Source: Alphaproteobacteria bacterium
GTDB taxonomy: Bacteria; Pseudomonadota; Alphaproteobacteria; Rhizobiales; Hyphomicrobiaceae
DNA: 64,000 nt
Reading direction: 5' to 3'
NCBI GenBank assembly: GCA_022600345.1
Contig: JAHZKP010000096.1
Span: 1-64,000, forward strand
In this document: positions 1 through 9,243 of the stretch, in pieces
Position numbering within the stretch: position 1 is the stretch's first letter
Layout: every line of letters begins with the position of its first letter
Translations under genes and position numbers: made by a program
Notes under the pieces: model-generated
What the model saw: only the letters and a program-made list of their open reading frames with translations
Database searches by the model: none
Told to the model about the DNA's origin: nothing

Positions 1-297
1 AATTGGCTGCCGGCAAGACGCGTCCGGTGCAGGCGTGGTGGATCCCACGGCAAACCGGCGCAACGCAGTCCGGCAGTCAATTTCGCCGCATCCCCTTGGG
101 ACACCGCACTTTTTCGCCTCGGCGGCGTCGCGGCACTGGCCCGTCATGTCGCAGACGCGCTTTCAGCACGATGGGCCCACATCGCGCTGCGCGCCGCTTC
201 TGGCCGAATGCGAAAAAGTGACAGGTGTCGCGAGCCACATGAGTTTTTCAACAGCCTGCTAGCCGATATCGGCCTACCAATTTCAAACTCTCCAATT
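1..297. other. left-edge stretch without a supported gene
   Basis: Short open frames exist here on both strands, but none has a recognisable domain, a convincing ribosome binding site or protein-like composition. I see no tRNA or terminator. It lies downstream of the minus-strand polysaccharide operon and may be its 3' flank. Confidence 0.5.
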
Positions 298-1623
298 TCA
301 GGCCCAGGCTTCTTCCGGAATGAGAGTTCGCGGACGGCGCTTGATGCGACGGGTGGGTTTTGCGCGTTTGCCGCTGTGCGAGGTGGCGGTGCGTTTGGCC
401 TTGCGCCGAGGCGGGTCGGCGAGGATGCCGCCAAGCCCCAGGAAGAAGAAGAAGTAGGAATAGAGCACATTCCAGAAGTGGACGGTTGCGCCGATCAGGC
501 ACAAGGCGATCAATGAGATCACCCAGCCGCGCAGGATGCGACGGGTATCGATGTCGCTGTGACGATGGCTCTTTATCACGGCTGCCTGCACAAGGAGCAG
601 GATTGCGGTTGCCAGCAACAAAAACGCCGGGATGCCCTCGCGCATGGCGATGACCAGCCAGAATGCATCGACGGTATCGGCGACCATCCACCACGGGCGC
701 TCCCAATCGGCCAGGCCGATGCCGATCCACGGGTTGGCCCAGACGTTTTCCATGCCATGCGTCCAGATCTGCAGGCGGTAGAAGCCGGTCCAAGGGTCAA
801 GCGTCATGCCGGTTGCGATGAGCGCAAAGGGACCGCGCGTTGAGACCAGCGAGATGCCGATGTAGAGCCCGGCCAGGATTGCAGCCGTGATGAGGGCTCG
901 CGAGCGAATGCCGCGAGTGATCTTGTCCCATCCGATCATCGCCGATTGTAGGGCGAGGCACAAAATGGGGGCTGATGAAACGCCAAGGATGGTGGCGCCA
1001 CCGATCAGCATAGCGCGGCCCTGGCGGCGGGACTTCTTGCGCTCGACGTAAAGCAGCAAGGCAAATAGTCCGGCGCAGAAGGTGCCGTAGTGAATCGGGT
1101 GGTCGAATGTTGAGTAGGCGCGTGTCAGGCCGAGCCGCTTTTCAACGCCGGTGGGGTGGTTGTATCCGGTGAGCGAGCCCAGGATGTCGTGGGCGAAGTT
1201 CTGACCGAGCAGGCTTTCGGGCAGGGCGATCAATGCGGCGGTGAGAATTGCCAGCAGCATTACTTTGAGGCTGGCGATAAGGGCTTGTTCATCGCGAACA
1301 AAAGCGCGTGCGACAAGATATGCGCCAAGGCCTTCAAGGGCCAATGAGCCGCCGTAGATGAGGCCGGCGGGCGCACCATCGTGTTCGATGAATACGAAGA
1401 TCGTCCACAGGCTGAAGGCGACGAATACCAGATCGAAGCCTTGCAAGCGGATCTTTTTGGAGAAGATCAGCTGATAAAGCGCGATTGGAAACAGGATGAT
1501 CAGCGCGATGCGGTGGGGTGGCAGGCGCAGGCCGCCAAGGAACAACGAGAGTTCCGTGGGGCATAGGAAGCTCGCGATGACGAACGTCACCGGTAATGGA
1601 GCCAATGTCAGAGCGCGCAGCAT
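298..1623 (-). CDS. O-antigen ligase / Wzy-like polysaccharide polymerase
   Basis: Predicted multi-pass inner-membrane protein of 441 residues with roughly ten to twelve hydrophobic segments. A central loop carries an H-P-I-H-Y-G-T-F type motif (about residues 176-183), as is usual in the Wzy_C / O-antigen ligase superfamily. Such proteins polymerise or ligate lipid-linked repeat units at the periplasmic face. The C-terminus is a basic tail rich in Arg and Lys, expected in the cytoplasm. It is the last gene of the minus-strand exopolysaccharide operon, about 190 bases after the phosphotransferase. Polymerase is more likely than lipopolysaccharide ligase because its neighbours are Wza/Wzc-type export genes. 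Substrate and sugar specificity cannot be read from the sequence. Confidence 0.8.
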   Translation of the reverse strand: MLRALTLAPLPVTFVIASFLCPTELSLFLGGLRLPPHRIALIILFPIALYQLIFSKKIRLQGFDLVFVAFSLWTIFVFIEHDGAPAGLIYGGSLALEGLGAYLVARAFVRDEQALIASLKVMLLAILTAALIALPESLLGQNFAHDILGSLTGYNHPTGVEKRLGLTRAYSTFDHPIHYGTFCAGLFALLLYVERKKSRRQGRAMLIGGATILGVSSAPILCLALQSAMIGWDKITRGIRSRALITAAILAGLYIGISLVSTRGPFALIATGMTLDPWTGFYRLQIWTHGMENVWANPWIGIGLADWERPWWMVADTVDAFWLVIAMREGIPAFLLLATAILLLVQAAVIKSHRHSDIDTRRILRGWVISLIALCLIGATVHFWNVLYSYFFFFLGLGGILADPPRRKAKRTATSHSGKRAKPTRRIKRRPRTLIPEEAWA

Positions 1624-1813
1624 CGAAGCGTATTTGCCTTGAATGGAATCGGCTGATTGTCTTGTTTTGTTTCGACGCTGTTGCTGTGTCAGCCCGGGCG
1701 CTTTGTTTTTTGCGCTCCTTGAGAGAGGGCTCGTTGGTTTGGCGGCAAGACGGCCATTAATGTGGAGCGCGGCTCGATCACCACAGAGTGAAAGCGAACC
1801 GCGCTACCTTATC

Positions 1814-3301
1814 TTAGTAAGCGTTCTTGCCGATCAATACGACCCAGAAGGTGCGTGCGAGTAGGCTGAGATCCTGCAACAGCGACCAGTTGGAGATGTA
1901 CTCGATATCGCAGGCGAGGCGCTCTTCCAGTTTGGCTTCAGTATCGGTCGGGCCGCGAAGTCCGCGAACCTGGGCCAGTCCGGTGATGCCGGGCTTGACC
2001 TGGTGGCGGTTGGCATAGCGCTCGATCTTGTCGCCGAATTCGTCGTCGTGGCTGATGGCGTGGGGGCGCGGGCCGACCAGGCTCATTTCGCCTTTGAGAA
2101 CGTTGATGAGTTGCGGCAGCTCATCCAGGCTGAGGCGGCGGAGAACGGCGCCCACACGGGTGATGCGCGGATCGTTCTTCTCGGCCTGCTGGACGTCGTC
2201 GCCGTCTTCCATGACGGTCATGGTGCGGAATTTGAGGACCTCGAATTCGGACTTGTTGAGGCCGCGGCGACGCTGACGGAACAGTGCTGGGCCTTTGCTC
2301 TCGGCCTTGATGGCGAGCGCGATGAGTGGCCAAAGTGGCGCGGAGGCGATCAGCAGTAAGGTGCCAAGGACGATGTCTTCTGTCCGTTTGACGATCGGGC
2401 CCCAACCGGAAAGCGCCTTGCTCTTGACGTCGAGCATGCCGATCGGGCCGAGGTTGGAGACACGGTGCTTGTTCGTATTCTCGACCAGGTCGGAGGCAAT
2501 GTGGGTGACGATGTGGACGCTGACGGGCAGACGCTCGAGTTGGCGGGCAATCGTCGCGATGCGGCCTTCGGCAACCTGGGGCAGGGCGATGATGATCTGA
2601 TCGATCTTCTCATTGCGGCTGGCTTCGATGAGATCGTCGAGACGGCCGGCGACCAACAGGCCTTCGGGATTGACGCGGTCCTGGCCCATGCGGTCGTCGA
2701 ATACGCCGTTGAAGTGGATGCCAAGCTGGCCACTGGTCAGATGGTCGTGGACTCGGCGGGCGATCTGGCCGGCACCGTAAACGGCGACGCGCTGGTCGAA
2801 GTGTCCGGCTGCGGTCAACTTCTTCAGAACCAGGCGGGAGATGCCGCGCACACCCAGCAGCATGGTGTAGCTGGCTGATGCCCAGGCGGCATACCAGACC
2901 CACAGGTGGGCGTCCTGGATGGCGAAGGGCAGGCCCAAGCCAATAACGGCAAACAGGGCGATTATCAGACCGGCAAACAGGCGGCCGGGATATTCGGGGA
3001 AATCGTTCAGGCGGCTTGGGTCATACATGCCCCAACTGCGCAGAATGAAGAAGGCCACGACGGACGCCGCGATTGCCGACTGCAGGGTCAGGATCCAGTT
3101 GGGATCGAGGCCGCCGAAGTTGGCGTAAATCGTTACCGGAAGGAACGCGCCAAGGATGATGGCGGTGGCATCGAGCAGGGCGACGATGTCGACGGCCACC
3201 TTGCGGGACCAGACCTGTTTTGGCGATGTCTTGGAGGGGGCGGTGGCATTCAGGGCCAGTTCGGCGCTCTGGTCGTTGGTGATAGCGGGGCTTGCGGACA
3301 T
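1814..3301 (-). CDS. polyprenyl-phosphate sugar-1-phosphate transferase (WbaP/ExoY type)
   Basis: Membrane enzyme of 495 residues that would start exopolysaccharide synthesis by moving a hexose-1-phosphate from a nucleotide sugar to undecaprenyl phosphate. The N-terminal half has about five transmembrane segments and a CoA-binding-like Rossmann region (VYGAGQIARRV, about residue 173). The C-terminal third is the bacterial sugar transferase domain, with FRQRRRG, LKFRTM, DELPQLINVLKGEMSLVGPRP and KPGITGLAQV motifs. The length fits the undecaprenyl-phosphate glucose phosphotransferase family, so glucose is the likeliest sugar, but galactose cannot be excluded. It sits between the Wzc-like gene and the polymerase-like gene, with about 200 bases upstream that could hold its own promoter. 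Confidence 0.9.
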   Translation of the reverse strand: MSASPAITNDQSAELALNATAPSKTSPKQVWSRKVAVDIVALLDATAIILGAFLPVTIYANFGGLDPNWILTLQSAIAASVVAFFILRSWGMYDPSRLNDFPEYPGRLFAGLIIALFAVIGLGLPFAIQDAHLWVWYAAWASASYTMLLGVRGISRLVLKKLTAAGHFDQRVAVYGAGQIARRVHDHLTSGQLGIHFNGVFDDRMGQDRVNPEGLLVAGRLDDLIEASRNEKIDQIIIALPQVAEGRIATIARQLERLPVSVHIVTHIASDLVENTNKHRVSNLGPIGMLDVKSKALSGWGPIVKRTEDIVLGTLLLIASAPLWPLIALAIKAESKGPALFRQRRRGLNKSEFEVLKFRTMTVMEDGDDVQQAEKNDPRITRVGAVLRRLSLDELPQLINVLKGEMSLVGPRPHAISHDDEFGDKIERYANRHQVKPGITGLAQVRGLRGPTDTEAKLEERLACDIEYISNWSLLQDLSLLARTFWVVLIGKNAY

Positions 3302-3498
3302 GTCACACCTTGATTACGCGGAGAGCTTGATAGCTCTTCTTACAGATCAGCCGATTTCACCACAGACCCCTAAATATTACCTGAATGGACGATGAAAATT
3401 TTAGCTAAATCATTGGCTTGCAATGCTTTGATCAGGTGCATTTCCGGGTGTGCCGAATTGGTCCACTGGGCGGCGTGCTGGCTGATGTTTGTCGGTAA

Positions 3499-5733
3499 TC
3501 AGGCGGCGGCGACGGGTTGGCGCTGGCGAGACTGCGCGATCAGATCGGCTCCGGGGTCGTCGATTGAGTCCACGCCCTGATCGTCGGCGAGGATGTCGCG
3601 AGCGACCTGATTTACGACAACCCCACAGATCCGCTCGGCGTTGACTTCAAGTAGCTTCAGGGCCTTGCGCGCCAACTGCTTGGGCGTCTTGCGCCAGGCG
3701 ATGACGAAGGCGATCTGGTCGGCGAAATCGGCGAGGACGCGGGTGTCGATAACGGGCAGCAACGGTGGAGCATCAACGATGATCGTATCGAACTGCTGCT
3801 TGAGGTGACCGAGTACCGCGGGCAGGCTTGGTGAATTCAGCAACTCGGATTGGCCGGTCGGCATCGGGCCGCCGCCGCGAGCCGGCATGAAGTGCAGGTT
3901 GGTAAGTTGGTCGCGCAGGATCGCCTGTTCGGGGGCGATGTTTCCCGACAGTGCTTCGGCTAAACCGGCGCGGCGGCCTGGGGCTAGTTGGCGGCTCAGG
4001 TTCGAGCAGCGCATATCGGCATCGAGCAGCAGTACACGTTCGCCAGTCTGGGCGTAGTAGTGGGCGAGGTTGGAAGCAACGACGCTGGCGCCTTCGCCTG
4101 GCAGGCTGGCGGCGATGAGGATAATGCGGGGGCCGGGGTGATCCTGGCGGACATCGATCTCGCGCCGCAGGGCTCTTATCGATTCGGCAAACGCGCTCGC
4201 AGGTGCTGCGATCATCAGGCGGCTTGCCAGCAACGGATCGTGATTGTCGCCGGCGATACCGTCGAGACGCGGCAGGGAGGAGATATGTTCCAGCGCAAGC
4301 AGGCCTTCGGCTTCCTCGGGGCGGCCGATACCAGGCGTTGCGAATTCGAGCGCTAGGACGAGCGCCAGGCTGATGGCCAGCGAACCGGCTGCTGCCAGAA
4401 TTACCATCTGCTTTCTTTTCGGCGCGGCTGGATAAAGCGGCGTATCGGCGAACTCGACGACCCGTGCGTCGGGCAGTTGCAGGGTCTGGGTGGCGGTGTT
4501 CTGTTTGAAGCGCGAGAGCAGAACCTGGTAGATCTGGCGGGAGGTTTCGGCTTCCCGTTCCAGTTCATTCAGCCGCACGTTGGCGGTGCGGCGCTCGGTT
4601 TCTTCCTGCTTTTTCTCGTTGAGGCCGGCGATCAATTCGCGCTCGCGGCTGGACGCTTCCTGGAACTGGTTTTCCAGGTTTGCAATCAGGGCGCTGACTT
4701 CGCGATCCAGTTGGGCGCGGGCATCGGCCAATTCAGCGCGCACCTTGATCATGCGCGGGTGACGGTCGCCGTAGCGTGTCGCCAATTCGGCCCGGCGGCG
4801 GCTGGCGTCGGCAACCTTTTCCTTTAGCAGGCGGACGGTGTGGCTGGATAATACGTCAGCGATGTCGGATGCGCTGCGGCCGGACCGAAGAAGCTGGCGG
4901 GCTCGTTCGTAGCGTGCGCGGGTCTCGGCGGTCTTGTTCCGGGCGGTGACGGTTTGCTCCATCATGCGGGCCAGCTCTTTTTCCGACAGGATCTGGCCTT
5001 CGCTGGCAAAGATGTTTTGTTCTGCCTTGTACTTTTCAACCTTGCGCTCGGCTTCGCTGACTTTGCGGCGCAGCGAGTCGAGGCGGTCGTCCAGCAGCTC
5101 TGTTGCATGTTTGGCAACGGAGGCTTTCGCGGAGAGCTGCTCGTCGACATAGACCTGGGCAACGGTATTGACGATCAACGCTGCCTTTTCGGGATCTGTC
5201 GAGGTGAACCTCACTTCGATCAGCAATGTGTTGCGGACGCGGCCAACAGACAGTCGACTGGAAAAGGCGTTAGCGACCAAATCCCGGCGTGGAGCGGTTG
5301 GATCGCTGCTTGCTTCTGGCTCAGTTGTTGTTGCGGCTGGTTCGCCAACATTAGAATTCGGCGCGGAGCGGGGGGCGGGCAAGCCGGTGCCGGCGAATTC
5401 TTCGTCGTTGCGCAGATTGAGCCGGTCGATGACCTGCAAGACGATTTTTCGAGAACGGATGACCTCGACTTCGCTTTCGATGGTCGCGGTGCTCATGTTC
5501 ATTTCTGAGAGCACTTCTTCGACGTTTGAGACGTTCTTCTTGCGAGGATCGAGCTGAATGGTAGCTGCTGCCTCGTAGCGGTTGGGCAGCGAAAAGGCGA
5601 TGGCGGCCGAGATCAGCGTCGCAATAACGGTACCGGCGGCTATGACGATCCAGCGGCGACGCAGGGCGGACAGAATTCGCACGGGGCTAAAGCCGCCGTC
5701 GCCTTCTTCTTCCTCGCGATCCTCAAAACTCAT
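3499..5733 (-). CDS. Wzc-like chain-length determinant with degenerate BY-kinase domain
   Basis: Polysaccharide co-polymerase of 744 residues. The order is an N-terminal membrane segment (about 27-48), a Wzz domain, long periplasmic coiled coils (about 200-410), a second membrane segment (about 441-464) and a cytoplasmic BY-kinase-like P-loop domain (about 515-720). Walker A' (LLLDADM, about 568) and Walker B (IIVDAPP, about 650) are intact. The Walker A motif reads PGEGASVV, so the invariant lysine (residue 549, codon at 4087-4089) is alanine. The C-terminal tail has no tyrosine cluster. Active tyrosine autokinase function is therefore doubtful, and a structural or nucleotide-sensing role in setting chain length is more likely. 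It follows the outer-membrane barrel gene by about 120 bases. Confidence 0.9.
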   Translation of the reverse strand: MSFEDREEEEGDGGFSPVRILSALRRRWIVIAAGTVIATLISAAIAFSLPNRYEAAATIQLDPRKKNVSNVEEVLSEMNMSTATIESEVEVIRSRKIVLQVIDRLNLRNDEEFAGTGLPAPRSAPNSNVGEPAATTTEPEASSDPTAPRRDLVANAFSSRLSVGRVRNTLLIEVRFTSTDPEKAALIVNTVAQVYVDEQLSAKASVAKHATELLDDRLDSLRRKVSEAERKVEKYKAEQNIFASEGQILSEKELARMMEQTVTARNKTAETRARYERARQLLRSGRSASDIADVLSSHTVRLLKEKVADASRRRAELATRYGDRHPRMIKVRAELADARAQLDREVSALIANLENQFQEASSRERELIAGLNEKKQEETERRTANVRLNELEREAETSRQIYQVLLSRFKQNTATQTLQLPDARVVEFADTPLYPAAPKRKQMVILAAAGSLAISLALVLALEFATPGIGRPEEAEGLLALEHISSLPRLDGIAGDNHDPLLASRLMIAAPASAFAESIRALRREIDVRQDHPGPRIILIAASLPGEGASVVASNLAHYYAQTGERVLLLDADMRCSNLSRQLAPGRRAGLAEALSGNIAPEQAILRDQLTNLHFMPARGGGPMPTGQSELLNSPSLPAVLGHLKQQFDTIIVDAPPLLPVIDTRVLADFADQIAFVIAWRKTPKQLARKALKLLEVNAERICGVVVNQVARDILADDQGVDSIDDPGADLIAQSRQRQPVAAA

Positions 5734-5852
5734 CGGTTTTCAGCTGCCGTGGTTGTTATTGTTGTTTTTACTCAGAGTACTTGTATGGCGGCGGTGTGGG
5801 CCGTCGTTGCTCCAGTGCACCGGGGAGCGGTTTCCATGGGGTCCGCCATGCT

Positions 5853-7184
5853 TCAGAAGCGCAGTTTTGCTCCGATCATGAATCGATTTCGTTCCATGTC
5901 GTAAAAATTAACGTCTGATTGCCGATTCTGATATTCGTATGAAAAGGTGAACAACCAGTTTTTGTTCATGTAGTATTCGATGCCAACATCACCTGTAATA
6001 ATATCGTCTTTGCGGTTTTGACCTTGAAAGTCGGCCTGAGTGAAACCAATTCCGGCCTTGAGCACAATATTGTTATAGATTTCGTATTCCATTCGTCCCT
6101 TAACTGATGTTTCTACCCAGCCAGAAAAGCCATCTGCAGTGTTGTCGGTGAATTCCCGGCCGATGGTGGCATAAAGGGTCATGCGCTGGGTGGGGAGCCA
6201 TTGGACTTCGCCTTCAAGCAATGCGGTGCCCAAATTGTCGGTTGCCGCGTCGTCATAGTCGCGAAGGCCGTATCCGCCCAGAAGCTTCCAGCGCAGCAGC
6301 GGACTTGTTTCCATCGACAGGCCGGCGAGCGCTTCGTAGCCCGTTGAGTCAAGGTGATCGGAGGCATCGTGGGTGTGCAGGCGGCGGAGCAGCCTAAGTT
6401 TGCCGATTGCTTCGAAGCCGGGGGAGAAGCGGTATCCGGTGCGCAACTGGCTGCTGAAGATGTCGTTGTCACGGGTGTCCTGGTCGAGCTTGCCGCCGCC
6501 AATCGCATCGACATCGAAGTAGTCGGTGTGTTGGGCGGTTGCCGATAAAGTGCCATAGAGCCGGCCGACATCGCGGGTCAGTCCGACGCTCACTTTGGTG
6601 TTGTGGATGGGTGTTGGTTGGGCTGCGAAGCGGGATGCGGAGAGTTCGTCACGTTCTTCGTGAGACAGTCTGGTTTCGGCGCTCAGTGCCAGGGTGTGGG
6701 CGTGGTCGACGTGCAGCGCGCCATCGAAGGCGGCCCGGCCGTCGATGAAATTCTGGTCGCTGTTTTCAGCAAAACTGACAAGGCGGCCGTCGAGGGCAAA
6801 GTTCAGAATATGGCGGGGCAGGTGCGATTTGAAGACAATCGCGGGCGCCAATTCAGTGCGGATATCGTCGGTTTTGGGCCCTGATGAGCCGAAGATGTTG
6901 TCGTCATAGAAGACGCGCGTGTCGAGGGCGGGAAACAGAATGAAGTTGCCAGCCCTTATGCCGATTGGCTGGACGTGGGCGCGGGAACGGTCGCCAACGC
7001 GCTCGGCGCCGTATTGTTTGGCGCCATCATAATCGCGGAGCATTTCGCGGCGGGCGACGGTTTCGGTGATCAGGCCGGAGGGGTTTGACGCATCAAGCGA
7101 CCAGGATGGAGCGGCGGCTGCAAAGGAGCCGGCAAACATCAGGCACAGCGTTGCGGGGCGGGCAAGGCGGTGCATTCGCATCAA
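5853..7184 (-). CDS. outer-membrane beta-barrel protein of the polysaccharide operon
   Basis: Predicted outer-membrane protein of 443 residues. It has a cleavable signal peptide (hydrophobic core at about 10-25, alanine-rich cleavage region), many alternating amphipathic strands, and a C-terminal strand ending in phenylalanine (GAKLRF) suited to BAM-dependent insertion. Its composition resembles the outer-membrane beta-barrel proteins found beside Wza/Wzc-type genes in alphaproteobacteria. A secretion pore or surface-anchoring role for the polymer is inferred from context only. Its ATG overlaps the stop of the upstream export lipoprotein by four bases (7181-7184), so the two are probably translationally coupled. 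Confidence 0.8.
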   Translation of the reverse strand: MMRMHRLARPATLCLMFAGSFAAAAPSWSLDASNPSGLITETVARREMLRDYDGAKQYGAERVGDRSRAHVQPIGIRAGNFILFPALDTRVFYDDNIFGSSGPKTDDIRTELAPAIVFKSHLPRHILNFALDGRLVSFAENSDQNFIDGRAAFDGALHVDHAHTLALSAETRLSHEERDELSASRFAAQPTPIHNTKVSVGLTRDVGRLYGTLSATAQHTDYFDVDAIGGGKLDQDTRDNDIFSSQLRTGYRFSPGFEAIGKLRLLRRLHTHDASDHLDSTGYEALAGLSMETSPLLRWKLLGGYGLRDYDDAATDNLGTALLEGEVQWLPTQRMTLYATIGREFTDNTADGFSGWVETSVKGRMEYEIYNNIVLKAGIGFTQADFQGQNRKDDIITGDVGIEYYMNKNWLFTFSYEYQNRQSDVNFYDMERNRFMIGAKLRF

Positions 7185-7783
7185 AAGAAGCGCTCGGAAA
7201 TAAGAATGTTGTCGCCAGGCAGGACGGGGATGGAGGCTGGGAGCGGGAGGCGGACGGGGCGCTGGCCGGCCCGGGTGAGGATGAGGTAGCTTTTTTGCGC
7301 GCGGTAGGTGTAGCCGCCGGCCATGGCGACGGCGTCTTCGAACGTCAGGTTGTTATGGTATTGGAACTTGCCGCCTGACTTCACCTCGCCGTGGACGTAG
7401 ATGGGGCGGTAATTGGTGATGTCCAGGCTTATTCGCGGATTCTTGATGTATCCGTTTGCAAGGCGCGCCGATAAAGTGCGTTTCAGTTCTTTCAGTGAGC
7501 GGCCTTTTGCCGGTATTTCGCCAATGAGTGGTACTGCCATATTTCCACGGCCGTTGACTTCGTATTCACCGGAGATGTTTTCTTCGTCGAATACGGAAAG
7601 CTTGACTTTATCGCCGATGTCGAGGCGATAAGCGTTTTCAAGTCCGGGACCGGTGTTGGTTGCAAAGCTTGGTGGCGGCAGGCTGTTGCCATCGGCGCAG
7701 CCGAAGGTGAGGACTGTGCCCATGGCGGCGAGAATCGCGGCGCAAAGCCGGATTGTCTTGTTCATTCTGGGGCGGAATTTCAT
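7181..7783 (-). CDS. polysaccharide export lipoprotein (Wza family)
   Basis: Protein of 200 residues with a lipoprotein signal (hydrophobic stretch ending in a TFGC lipobox near residue 29), a Poly_export domain (YRLDIGDKVKLSVF, about residue 52) and one SLBB-like domain (about 128-198). It is shorter than E. coli Wza, in line with the short Wza-like exporters of alphaproteobacterial operons, which rely on a separate barrel protein; that gene follows directly with a four-base overlap. It is the first gene of the minus-strand operon, divergent from the methyltransferase gene with about 190 AT-richer bases between them. An alternative start lies six codons downstream at 7765. Confidence 0.9.
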   Translation of the reverse strand: MKFRPRMNKTIRLCAAILAAMGTVLTFGCADGNSLPPPSFATNTGPGLENAYRLDIGDKVKLSVFDEENISGEYEVNGRGNMAVPLIGEIPAKGRSLKELKRTLSARLANGYIKNPRISLDITNYRPIYVHGEVKSGGKFQYHNNLTFEDAVAMAGGYTYRAQKSYLILTRAGQRPVRLPLPASIPVLPGDNILISERFF

Positions 7784-7973
7784 TTTTTGTTTACTCGATA
7801 CTAACGCATTTCCCTGAGATGCTCCCGATTATATGGCCCCGGTTTCGGTAAAAGGCTGGTTAAGTAAGCTTGTTTATTTCGAATAGCTGCATTTGTTTGC
7901 ATGTTGTTAGCGATGCATTCACGGGCTTGCTAGAAAGTCCCTTGCAATTGGCCCAAATGTTTGGAGTGAGCCC
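7784..7973. promoter_or_regulatory. divergent intergenic region, probable promoters for both sides
   Basis: The 190 bases between the start of the polysaccharide operon (minus) and the methyltransferase gene (plus) are visibly richer in A and T than the flanking genes. They must contain the promoter of the operon. No specific operator was recognised. Confidence 0.5.
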
Positions 7974-8657
7974 GTGGCAATCGATGTTTTGCGTTCCAGT
8001 GAGAAACTGGCCGAAGCCTATGAAGCAAAAGACACACGATATTTTGCCGGTGCGCGAGAGGATATGGTGGAGCGGTTGGCGTTCGACCCGACGGCTTCGA
8101 TCCTTGAGATCGGTTGCGGCAGCGGGGAGACGGGTGCGCTGGCGTTACAAAAGAAGCGGGCTCAGCGCTACGTTGGTGTCGAGTTGATGAGCGAGCCTGC
8201 ATCGCGTGCGGCAGAAAAGATTACCCAGGTTATCGTTGGCGATATCGAGGAAATGGAACTTGATTTCCAACCGGCCGAATTCGATGCCTTGATCTTGTCG
8301 GAAGTTCTTGAACATCTGCGCGAACCCGAAGCGGTTTTGCGCAAACTACACCGGCATCTCCGGCCCGGCGGGGTTGTCATGGCCAGTTCGCCGAACATCT
8401 CGCATTGGAAAGTCATCAGGGAACTGGTGATGGGGCGTTTCCCGCAGGCCGACCGGGGCGTTTTTGACAGGACCCATTTGCGCTGGTTCACGCCTGACAG
8501 CTTTGCGGCGATGTTTGAGCGATCCGGTTTTGAAGTTGTGGGAATTTCGCCTGTGAGGCGTTTTTCGCTGAAGCAGCGCCGGATCTCGCAACTGACGGGC
8601 GGGCGCTTCGATCATATGTTGATGACGCAGATCGGCCTGGAAGCCGTGCGCCGATAA
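7974..8657 (+). CDS. class I SAM-dependent methyltransferase
   Basis: Protein of 227 residues with a Rossmann-type methyltransferase fold. Motif I is ILEIGCGSGETG (about residue 43), followed by an acidic residue after the second strand (VGVEL), motif II/III FDALILSEVLEHL (about residue 101) and LRPGGVVMAS (about 125). This matches the Methyltransf_11/23 families, which act on small molecules or lipid/sugar intermediates. Translation starts at GTG with GGAG seven bases upstream. It diverges from the polysaccharide operon, so methylation of a polymer sugar is possible but unproven. The substrate is unknown. Confidence 0.8.
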   Translation: MAIDVLRSSEKLAEAYEAKDTRYFAGAREDMVERLAFDPTASILEIGCGSGETGALALQKKRAQRYVGVELMSEPASRAAEKITQVIVGDIEEMELDFQPAEFDALILSEVLEHLREPEAVLRKLHRHLRPGGVVMASSPNISHWKVIRELVMGRFPQADRGVFDRTHLRWFTPDSFAAMFERSGFEVVGISPVRRFSLKQRRISQLTGGRFDHMLMTQIGLEAVRR

Positions 8658-8663
8658 GTCAGT

Positions 8664-9035
8664 TTATCCCCGGCGTTCGACGTTGGCACCGCCAGCGGTA
8701 ATGTCGTAGGTGCAGCGCAGCCTGATATTGCTATCTGATGGCGATAAAACCAGGTAGGGGCGACGATAGGCTGCCTCCCACAGTGCGTGGTCGTAATCCC
8801 AGATTATGACCCCCAGGTTCGAGCGGCCGATTTCCAGATCGATGTTTCGGGGCTTTGCCCACAACCGGTGCGAAGCATTTCGCGTTTGGTTGGCGCGGTC
8901 GGCCTGGCATGCGCGGATCGCGCGCTCACGGTAGGTTGCGATCAGCGCATTTGACGTAGCAGTCCGGTAGAGCTGGTTCTGGGTGAAGACCTTGGCGAGC
9001 GCCAGGGTTGCCAGAATGACGACGATTAATCTCAT
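8664..9035 (-). CDS. small exported hypothetical protein
   Basis: Protein of 123 residues with an N-terminal hydrophobic segment (about 3-17) that could be a signal peptide or membrane anchor, then a soluble basic region with two cysteines (about 43 and 108) that might form a disulfide. I recognise no family. It converges tail-to-tail with the methyltransferase gene, only six bases apart. The codon pattern and the ordered soluble region make it a plausible real gene. Confidence 0.6.
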   Translation of the reverse strand: MRLIVVILATLALAKVFTQNQLYRTATSNALIATYRERAIRACQADRANQTRNASHRLWAKPRNIDLEIGRSNLGVIIWDYDHALWEAAYRRPYLVLSPSDSNIRLRCTYDITAGGANVERRG

Positions 9036-9243
9036 AACACGAGCACCGGGTTGGGGAATGCCGAACCGATTTCTGGGGCGGCATGGTTAAGGGGCTGTTA
9101 ACGGGGGACTCGTGTTCCGTTTTGTCGCAGTTGAAATTGGTGTTGTACGAAAGTCTTGTCAGGCGGCCCATGCTGCGGCACAAGCATGAAGCCTGGTATG
9201 CCAAGAAAAACAACATTGGATTTGTCGAGGAGGAGCCTGCCCG

